Shown: in pieces, positions 56,905 to 64,000 of the stretch
Position numbering within the stretch: the first letter of the stretch is position 1
Layout of the letters: the number at the start of each line of letters is the position of its first letter
Assembly (NCBI GenBank): GCA_022578965.1
Contig: MU400512.1
Span: 62,001 to 126,000, forward strand
Direction: 5' to 3'
Length of the DNA stretch: 64,000 nt
Source of the DNA: Xylaria sp. FL1777
Lineage: Eukaryota > Ascomycota > Sordariomycetes > Xylariales > Xylariaceae
Notes under the pieces: model-generated
What the model was told of the DNA's origin: nothing
Database searches by the model: none
What the model saw: the letters and a program-made list of their open reading frames with translations, nothing else
Made by a program: the position numbers and the translations under genes

Positions 56905-58122
56905 TTAAGTCACAGGCTGAGCTTTGCCTCCGCCCTTTCCTTCTGCTAGCTCCTTTGGCTCTTCAGGATCGGCTGCTGACTTCAGCGCCGCCGAATATAG
57001 TTCATGTATGTTATACCTCTTCATAGGTTCCCAGTCTTCGCCGACAACGCTCATGCCGCAAAATGTCTGAGAAAACAAGTCAGTGCTAGATCATAACTGG
57101 ACGGTATCTCGTACAAGAACGTACCTGGAAAATTTCTATTATGATGACCTTGTCTGGATTTCCGAGATCTACTTTGTGTCGCTTCGAGATCATATTGGCG
57201 ACCTTGTCAATAACATCGGCACGCTTCAGCGTTGTATGTGCTCGTATCGTCGGACGGATGGCATACTGTTCGACTCAGTCAGTGGCAGCTTGGTATCGGA
57301 AGAGGTGAAATAGCCCTCTCCTTCGAGTATATACTGACCGAAGAGGCAGCGCTTGCACTATGATCTTCCTCTCCTGTATCACCCTCGGCCAGTTGAAAAT
57401 GATCAGACAGAACCTTCCTGGCGACATCCTCCAGCCCTTTCTCAGTAGCCTTGCCAGTAAGTGTAATGGGGGTTAGCTTGTTGATAAACCGCGATCGCCA
57501 CAGGCTCCTATCCTTTGCGGCGGCAGCATCCTTGCAAATCTCGCGGACCAGCACTAGCGGATCGACGGGCGCACGCGTACGCACGAAGAGAACGCAGTCA
57601 ACGTTCATTTTCAAAAGGTCAAACGGAGAACTTTTCGCCTTACCCGCCGATTTAATTGCGGCGAGCTCCTTCTCGATGGCCACCTCGATGTCCTCGGGCT
57701 CCTGGTCCTCTGCAGCCTCGTCGGTGGCATCGGAGTTGACGCCGAACAACTTCCGGCCGTACTGTTTGCGCCTTTGTTTGAGCGATTGAGTTTTCTACAC
57801 TCATGCAAGCAAATCTCCTTACCTCTTCACAGATGGAGAGTATCTCGTCAGCGGCCCTCATCTCCTTGTGCCTCTGACAGGTCACCCAGAATCCCATGTC
57901 TCCTACCTCCAGCGTCCGGCCCTTGACAGCTGCGAGCTTTGCCTTGTGGTTAGGTGTCATCCACCTTCCATCACTGCCTCCCTATGAATGGGAGTTTCAG
58001 CTGCTTGGATTGAAGGTGATTGGGATAGGATGAGTTAATCAATCTACTCATACCTTGCTTCTCTTCACTCTGGTGTCCTGAGCCCCGGAGGTATCGTGCT
58101 TTCTCTTCCCATTAGTCTCCAT
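56905..58122 (-). CDS. tan1: TAN1, THUMP-domain protein for tRNA N4-acetylcytidine-12
   Basis: Adaptor that presents tRNA-Ser/Leu to the Kre33/NAT10 acetyltransferase for ac4C at position 12. Five exons (58054..58122, 57823..57981, 57339..57761, 57125..57265, 56905..57066) give 317 residues. Seen: a Lys-rich start (METNGKRKHDTSGAQDTRVK), GDMGFWVTCQRHKEMRAADE, YGRKLFGVNSD across intron 2, then the THUMP region with MNVDCVLFVRTRAPVDPLVL, SRFINKLTPITLTGKATEKG, and after intron 3 YAIRPTIRAHTTLKRADVID, DKVIIIEIFQ|TFCGMSVVG across intron 4. The tail is Lys/Gly-rich. Intron 3 uses an unusual GTCAGT donor, as smc6 intron 1 does. All phases agree and the motif order is that of TAN1/THUMPD1. Confidence 0.92.
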
Positions 58123-58708
58123 TGTCGCAGTAATTCAATATCTGCCTGGCTTGGAAGTTACTCGGTTGGTTTTCTGAACGGATTGCTCGTTGCTATGATA
58201 TGGAAAGGAGTGTTCTTGTCTAGCCGAACAACTCAAAAAGTACCGGGCTTCAACCAGTACTGTTCGAGGTGGTCCGTGCACACTGCTAGGTATATTCCTA
58301 CCTTATTTACTGACAATATAGCTTCTTCTGTTTTTCTACACTAGAAATAAGTAAATCAAGATATTACGTCTCGAGTATCCTCACTATCTAGGAATAATTC
58401 TTTGCTGTATATTAAACGTCATGTTCCGAATGCTTATTTTATTGTACCTAGTTACCCAGTTGTTAAAGCCTGAAAGAGCTTGACTCCGTCAATAACATAT
58501 GTGCAAGATGAATGCACGTGTAATTCTATGTAATAATGTCTCTATGTACACCACGCTATGGCCCTTACCGGGTATTACCCAGCAGATATTGAGGAAAGCG
58601 CGCCAGGTCTAAATAAGTATGCTAACAAGTGGACATGCAATGCCTCAGGTGTAATTTTATCCTATCCCCAATCCCCTGATGCGCCACTCCGAGCTCACAA
58701 AGGCTTGG
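58123..58708. other. Promoter of tan1 and 3' flank of lro1
   Basis: This 586-bp stretch lies between two minus-strand genes. It is AT-rich, with only short ORFs that show no family features. Confidence 0.4.
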
Positions 58709-60661
58709 TCAACCAACCATTTCTTCCTCGTATACTTTTACATTATCCGCATACTCTCGAATGTTGCTAATAACGGATTCTTCAATTTCATCTCCTTTCC
58801 CGGCTGCCACTCTTAACAAGAGCTCATTAAGGGTCTGCCGGCCCAGGATGTCAACATGGTCTGCCGTATTGGGCCCGCCGCGGGGGTTGAACCGCTCCGG
58901 TTGATGCGGCATCTCGATAACCGTAATCTTCACCCCCGCCGGGTTGTATCGTTTCATATGCCATCCCTTAGAGCACATATAACCCGTGCTTAAAATATTG
59001 ACTGTGCCGTCGCCCTCACCCATAATAACTCCGTGGTCGATTTCGTCGACGATCAAGCCAGTATCGATCGTGATATTGAGCTTTGTTTGATGAGGAAGGT
59101 CGGGTGGCCGGTAGTAGTAGCCTCTTTCCGTAGGCTTTCCTACGCCGTAAAAGCAGAACACCTTTAAGTTAGGAGCTAAAGGAAGCCTAGTTTCCAATGG
59201 GTTAATCCACTTGCGTGGCTGCAGCTCGTTGGCCTCTACCTCAGCCGTGGTATGGGCTACTCCATGAGAGTAACTGCGAAGAATTTGATCTCGGTACCAG
59301 TCATCGCTTGTATCTAGCAGGTATTCAATGGCTGTGGAAACGGTAAGGTTTTTCTCGGGCGTTGTCCAATTCCCACCGGCTCGGAAGTTGAGAAACGAGC
59401 CGAATGAGTGAGCCTGACCGGGTTTATCATCTGGTGCCCATGTCAAGTTGCCCCAGACTGCCTCGCCGCCCATTGGAAGCATAGAGGAGATGCCTGGCAT
59501 AGCACGAAATATCTCTGCTCGCTCTTCTCTGTTAAGGAACCTCTCGAGGCCGTAGACGGCGAATGCGTTCAGCTGCGCTGTGTCTCGCATCTCACCCGAT
59601 AGAAGTGCTGTAACATCTTTCACGGCACCAAGCATACAACCACTGATATTGATCCACGCCTCGACATGTTGATCTACCCATTCGTCCCCACCTTTCCCAC
59701 CTAATTCCGAGGCAACCCAGTGGAAGAAGTAGAAGATCACCTGAGAGCCCATACTGTGGGATGCGAGAACAACTTTTCTGCCAGAAATTTCGTGTGCCAT
59801 TTCAATGTGGTTCTTTAACCTTGTAAAGTAGTGGTCTCGAACTTCGAGATTCTCGTATGACAAGCGCCAGTCATAAGCAGCAGTGAAAGCGTTGGTTGGG
59901 TCGTAGCCCAAAGACGCCAGGTTCTCGAATATCTTGCTCCAGATCCAGTATCCTGTAATGAAGAAGTCGGTGGCATCAAAACCTTGAGCAGCCCGGAGTT
60001 TCAGGCCTGGAGGATCCAGCCCTGTCTTCTTATCCAGCATGATGTGTTGTCTCCACACTTCCTTGTCGGACAGCAAGGCCCTCATCATGGTCCAGCTCCC
60101 CCATAGTCGTCTGCGAAAATATGGCCGGGACACATTACCCGTGCCCCAGGACTCTAGGCCTGTAGAAATAACACCGGGTACCATGATGATGGAATGGTGG
60201 ACGTCTAGACCCTCGGCTCGCGCTTTGACGCCCACAGAAAAGGCATCAGAGCCCTCGATAAACTCGGTGCTCACCTTTATTCACTCGCTGGCACATCAGT
60301 CTAGGCCTTGGGCGAGACAAGAGGTTCTGGAACATACTACTAAGTCTTTCAAGTCTGCCACGAGATTCGAGGGCAGGACATCGAGGAGACTATCCATGCT
60401 CAATTCTCCAAGCTCGGGGAATTCGATGAGATCATTACTCTGGGCAAGGAAGCCGGCAGCAACAAGCCCGAACAGACTCCCCAGGAAGAATATCAACGTA
60501 TTCCTCCTCTTCCGCGTGGGCGGCTCGTCGTGGTGATGGACGACCTTGACTCTGTCGCCGGGTTTCACGGGGCTCTGGTCGCGCGGTGTTTGTGAAGTGG
60601 AGAGCGGCGCATTCGGGGACGGCTCGGCGCCGACTGCGCGGCGACGAAGTTCAGAGGCCAT
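58709..60661 (-). CDS. lro1: LRO1, phospholipid:diacylglycerol acyltransferase
   Basis: ER enzyme transferring a fatty acyl group from phospholipid to diacylglycerol to make triacylglycerol. Exons 60338..60661 and 58709..60274 give about 629 residues. Seen: a cytosolic basic N-terminus ending TRKRRN, a single membrane anchor (TLIFFLGSLFGLVAAGFLA), then the luminal LCAT-like domain with HHSIIMVPGVISTGLESWGT, RRLWGSWTMMRALL, LDPPGLKLRAAQGFDATDFF, YDWRLSYENLEVRD, the nucleophile motif SHSMGS (Ser about residue 282), WINISGCMLGAVKDVTALLS, GEGDGTVNILS with the probable catalytic Asp, and TADHVDILG with the catalytic His. The exon 1 donor is GTATGT after DLKDLV; the acceptor before EFIEGSDAFSVG is uncertain (AAAG|GTG at 60275 chosen because it keeps phase), so a few linker residues may differ. 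Confidence 0.94.
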
Positions 60662-61913
60662 TTTCAGATGACTCTACATGGCAATGAGGACTCGCGTGTT
60701 GGGTTAGGGTTAGGGTCGGGGTCGAAAGCTTGATATTGTTGCTAGGAATTGAGCAAAAGAAAAAGGAGTGGCGTGGGGGGACTGCAAATGTCGTCCTGAC
60801 GAACATGGGAATCGTCGCGATCCCGCGTCTTGTGTGCTAGCCTAGGCAGGTAGTTCTGCCTTGATAACGCATGCTGTGCCTGATAGCTGATTGACAGGTC
60901 CGAGGTCTCTCTGACTTTCTGGTATCAACCGTTATCGCTTGCTGATTGACGTCAGCCTGGCATTCTTATCCATCTAATCCTGGTATACGTACCTTATCTG
61001 GGTAGTGTATTGAGTTTGATAAGATTCCTAGGCATCTACTAACTGTACTTAGACGTACCGTGGTAGTCTTAGTGCTTGTAATTAAACTGCCTCGCAAGGT
61101 ACCTTATGCATATGAACTAGGTAAATACGGTATTCTACGCAGTAGTGTACCGGTAGGTGTGCGTCCGGTACCTACATCCGCCAAGATGGAGTTACAGGGG
61201 TCTTCAGTACACTAGAATAATGTTGAATGTTGAATCGGCAGAGCCTCCAGTAATGCCAAGCTGAGCCACGCTGCTTTTAGCCTGAGCCTAGGGAGCTGGA
61301 GCTCAAGCTGAGCTTAACAAAAGGAGCTTTATTTCAAACTATGAAGGAATAACCTATGTAAGATCTATATGACTAGCTCAGTTATATAGTCCTTAGATCT
61401 ACGCTAACAGTTTCTAGATATTAAACCTGATGATATCTATGTTAACTACTAAGACAACGGTGAAGATGAGCCTGCTAAAGCAGCGATTGCGCTAAACTAA
61501 ATTCGGGTACGGCACAGAAAGTGGTAAGTAAAACTTAAGCAGGTCCCTTGACTAACCACAGTAATTGTGCGGTAACTAACGCAGCCCGGCTTCGCTCACA
61601 TGTGAAAGTGGGCGCAGGAGGAGACGGATCTCTCTTACCGTGCAATCTCACAATCTCACGCGGCACCTGTATCGTCCGTTATTGCTCCTCTTTATCATAC
61701 TATCGATGCTTCGGCTTACCTCTTCTCCCCCGCTCCCCTTTCCCTCTTCTCGTCCAAGAGTTGTCTTCACTCTATTACCACCTCCTGTTTACGCGGTGTG
61801 TAGTGCAGACATTCCCCACACTCTTCACCGAGAAACCTCCGGAGTATCACAACGATAACTAGCAGACGCGAAGGCATCTACACCTCGTCAACGTCCTTAC
61901 TGCGTATGATACC
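60662..61913. promoter_or_regulatory. Divergent promoter of lro1 and naa30
   Basis: A GGGTTAGGGTTAGGGT telomere-type run lies at 60701-60716, 40 nt upstream of the lro1 start. An AT-rich segment at about 61320-61500 includes a hairpin (CTATATGACT at 61365-61374, 5-nt loop, AGTTATATAG at 61380-61389; 9 of 10 paired) flanked by AGATCT copies at 61361-61366 and 61395-61400. A pyrimidine-rich stretch at about 61680-61780 probably belongs to the naa30 leader. Confidence 0.5.
60701..60716 (+). repeat. Interstitial telomere-type repeat (TTAGGG) beside the lro1 start
   Basis: GGGTTAGGGTTAGGGT is followed by the related GTCGGGGTCG. On the lro1 sense strand this reads as a telo-box-like CCCTAACCCTAACCC in the leader. 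TTAGGG is the telomere repeat of filamentous ascomycetes, and short copies in promoters are known binding sites for Myb-type telobox factors. Confidence 0.75.
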
Positions 61914-62521
61914 ATGACTGCGGAAGTAGCCGAGCCGGCTAAACCTCTCGGCGAGCTACAATACCTCCAGTACGAACATTCCCTCGAGGAAAAATACTTA
62001 CCAGCTATCCGAGCCTTGATATCTAAAGACCTCAGCGAGCCCTATAGCATTTATGTCTATCGATATTTCTTGTACCAGTGGGCGCACTTGTGCTACATGG
62101 TGAGCTTTTCGTGTCTGATGTCATGTCTGACTCTCTCACGAGATCAACAAACTTACCATCTAAATTCTCACTCACGTAGGCCCTGAATCCAGTCGACGAT
62201 TCTTTGCTTGGCGTCATTATCTGCAAGCTCGAACATCATGCCTCACATTCTCCAGCCACGCATAGAGGCTATATCGCCATGTTAGCCGTATCTTCTGCGT
62301 TTCGTGGAAATGGTATAGCGACGGTGCTAGTACAGAAAGCCATCGACGCCATGGCTAAGCGCCATGCCGACGAAATAGTGCTGGAGACCGAGGAGACAAA
62401 CATACCCGCCATGAGGCTATACGAAAGACTGGGCTTCCTTAGATCCAAGAAGCTTCACAGATACTACTTGAACGGCAACAGTGCGTACAGGCTCGTATTG
62501 CTGTTGAAACCAGGGGACTGA
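61914..62521 (+). CDS. naa30: NAA30/MAK3, catalytic subunit of the NatC N-terminal acetyltransferase
   Basis: GNAT-fold enzyme that acetylates nascent Met-hydrophobic N-termini on the ribosome. Exons 61914..62099 and 62180..62521 give 175 residues, joined as YQWAHLCYM|ALNPVDDSLLG across an 80-nt intron. Seen: YEHSLEEKYLPAIRALISKD, LSEPYSIYVYRYFLYQW (MAK3 signature), GVIICKLEHH, the beta-4 segment RGYIAMLAVSSAFRGNGIAT with the acetyl-CoA loop R-G-N-G-I-A, DEIVLETEETNIPAMRLYER and LGFLRSKKLHRYYLNGNSAY. The protein is short and complete, without the long extensions of animal NAA30. Confidence 0.95.
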
Positions 62522-63031
62522 GATGGAGTTGTAAGGAGAGGGAGGGGTGGCTGAATTCTAGGATGGCTCGCTCTACCATAAAGCCCGTTGGATTATGACA
62601 CCGTACGAAATTTGTTTAAATGGGTGGTACCATGGACGACTGCTGCATCGAATGTGGCACTGACGAGAAAACCTCAACGTTTAGGTGCTGATTGGGCTCT
62701 CGAGGGTACTCATATTATTGCATTGTTAGGATTGTGCATTGGGTGGCGTTCGAGTATCTGAGGAGTCATCTAATTGTTTTTTTGGGAGAGGTCTTTGTTG
62801 CTCTTCTATTTGGTTCGTTACGACGAGCTACATACAAATTCAAAAACACTGGGCATCTCCAGCCGGCTCAATCAGTCTTCAAAGAGAAGAAATTGCAACG
62901 TCGTAACGCGACACCTTCTTTCTCACTGATGATTAGTTGTTATTTATTCCTCAGCAGAGATTGCGTATCATATATGGAGGCTCTGATTTCCCATGGGTTG
63001 CCAGATGCGATTCCTAAATAGGTATATGCGT
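62522..63031. other. Convergent intergenic region
   Basis: The 3' regions of naa30 and the DUF1917 gene meet here (510 bp). The ORF at 62692-63021 shows no family features and I do not call it. Confidence 0.4.
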
Positions 63032-63985
63032 CTATTTTCGGCGATTAGGGCTAGAAACTTGTGCAAACGGAGTAACAGACTGACCAGGTTTATAATAGAG
63101 CGGTTTACTCTTGACGAGGCCAAGTTGCTTTAGTTTCTCGGCTACTCGGGTGACGTCTTTTTGATCTGAGAAGTCTGCCGTATATACGCAAATGAGGCGT
63201 TCTGTTCTCTGGTCGACATTAGATTTGGTCGCTACCTTGGCAGCAATTCCCAGCTCATTATTGGCAGTGGCTTTAGCGACAGCCCCCCAGACCTCGTTGA
63301 GTTCGAAGACGGTACAGAAGAGCATCCACTGCTTCGATTAGTGACGAATTTGTATGGGCGGGTGTCTTACCTTGCCACACGTCACACGAAGACCCTTCGC
63401 TAATTCAAGGATATCCCTGGCAGCATCCATACCAGCTTTCTTTGTTTCTCGTATGATGAGAGCCTTCGACTGGCCGGGCTGCCGAAATTCTTGTATGAAT
63501 GAGGACGCAAAATGCAGCCGCTCTTCTCCAGCTTGCATCAATGTTGCAAGATCGGCACCTTCGTCTTCGGGTGCTTCATCTTCGCCGCCGCGAATTCGCT
63601 GGTTCTCGGCCTCGTTTCTGGACTTTCGCTTGATGTACGGGTTGTAAATCCAAATCCAGGAATGGCCTGGGGTGTCCTCTGTCGTAGCCGGGGGTAGTCG
63701 ACTTAGGAATGCGTCAACGCTCTCAGTGAGCTGCCACGCGTATTTGTGACCGGCATAGGGGTTATGGAGGTGTGACATGTTCTCTGATGTGCCTCTTGCT
63801 TGGAGTTTTAGGGGTGTCTCGAGAGCTTCGTGGTCTTGCCACCATTTGTTGACGTCGAAACGCTCGACCTTTCTCTCCAGATCTGCCGCCAGATCGTCGC
63901 CGCCTAGGCCTCAAGTATTTAGAAGAATCCAAGACGCAAGATATCAATTAGCAATACCATAGAAATCAGATCCGTCAGAACTCAT
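63032..63985 (-). CDS. DUF1917 / BLES03-like (C11orf68 family) protein, function unknown
   Basis: Three exons (63958..63985, 63371..63903, 63032..63328) give 285 residues. Exon 1 has 28 nt (MSSDGSDFYG) and joins to GDDLAADLERKVERFDVNKW through a 54-nt intron; intron 2 is only 42 nt and joins LRVTCGK|WMLFCTVFELNEVW. Seen: the opening helix with NKWWQDHEAL, SHLHNPYAGHKYAWQLTESV, TPGHSWIWIYNPYIKRK, LHFASSFIQEFRQPG, KWMLFCTVFELNEVWGAVAK, LICVYTADFSDQKDVTRVAE and the C-terminal GLVKSKPLYYKPG. These blocks match the DUF1917/BLES03 family, whose fold resembles eIF4E-like cap-binding proteins but whose role is unknown. An acidic insert lies near residue 105. The gene is complete, with its start 15 nt from the window edge. 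Confidence 0.82.
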
Positions 63986-64000
63986 GGCTTTGCCTTTTGT

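Noticed and set aside
29309..60661. Apparent cluster of membrane/lipid genes (vac14, atg9, cog6, lro1, desaturase)
   Set aside because: They are spaced among unrelated genes, on both strands, with no shared promoter logic visible. Chance is the simpler reading.

Overview
This window is nuclear DNA of a filamentous ascomycete (Pezizomycotina). A Sordariomycete, perhaps Xylariales, is my best guess from the gene style, but nothing here proves the order. The grounds are about 21 protein genes with many short spliceosomal introns (42 to 159 nt) that use GT(A/G)NGT donors, a CTNAC-type branch and a close AG. The products are clearly fungal, the intergenic stretches are long and AT-leaning, and there is no operon organisation. 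All exon coordinates were derived by joining reading frames at splice sites so that family-conserved protein continues across each junction.

Layout. 0-10.7 kb: SMC6 (minus, cut by the window edge) is divergent from an Ecdysoneless/SGT1 gene. A SAP1/YTA6-like MIT-AAA ATPase follows, then mitochondrial ribosomal protein uS17m and an EamA drug/metabolite-type transporter, both minus. 12.3-20.7 kb: a secreted GH25 (Chalaropsis-type) lysozyme, the ribosome-biogenesis methyltransferase EMG1/NEP1, and an uncharacterised glyoxalase-fold + membrane-segment + low-complexity protein. 23.8-36.5 kb: a delta-8 sphingolipid desaturase, a small spliced hydrophilic SMP-like gene, VAC14, an augmin HAUS1-like coiled-coil protein, and an ER P58IPK-type TPR/J-domain co-chaperone. 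38.2-49 kb: mitoferrin, ATG9, COG6, and a fungal aminoglycoside-phosphotransferase-fold protein. 49-56.9 kb: 7.9 kb in which I find no gene. 56.9-64 kb: TAN1, LRO1 (PDAT), NAA30/MAK3 and a DUF1917 protein.

Function. These are mostly housekeeping genes. They cover genome maintenance (SMC6, HAUS1), RNA modification and ribosomes (EMG1, TAN1, uS17m), membrane traffic and lipids (VAC14, ATG9, COG6, LRO1, desaturase), ER folding (P58IPK-like), mitochondrial iron import (mitoferrin) and N-terminal acetylation (NAA30). They look like independent transcription units, and I see no biosynthetic cluster or defence island. The accessory content is the GH25 lysozyme, the glyoxalase-fold fusion protein, the SMP-like gene and the gene-poor 49-57 kb stretch.

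Points for a second look: a strongly over-represented intergenic palindrome TACCTAGGTA; a GATA/SreA-type iron site plus CCAAT box upstream of mitoferrin; a 12-bp tandem array in the leader of uS17m; interstitial TTAGGG repeats just upstream of LRO1; several stop-free introns of length 3n; and the gene desert. I did not find convincing evidence for an entirely new system.
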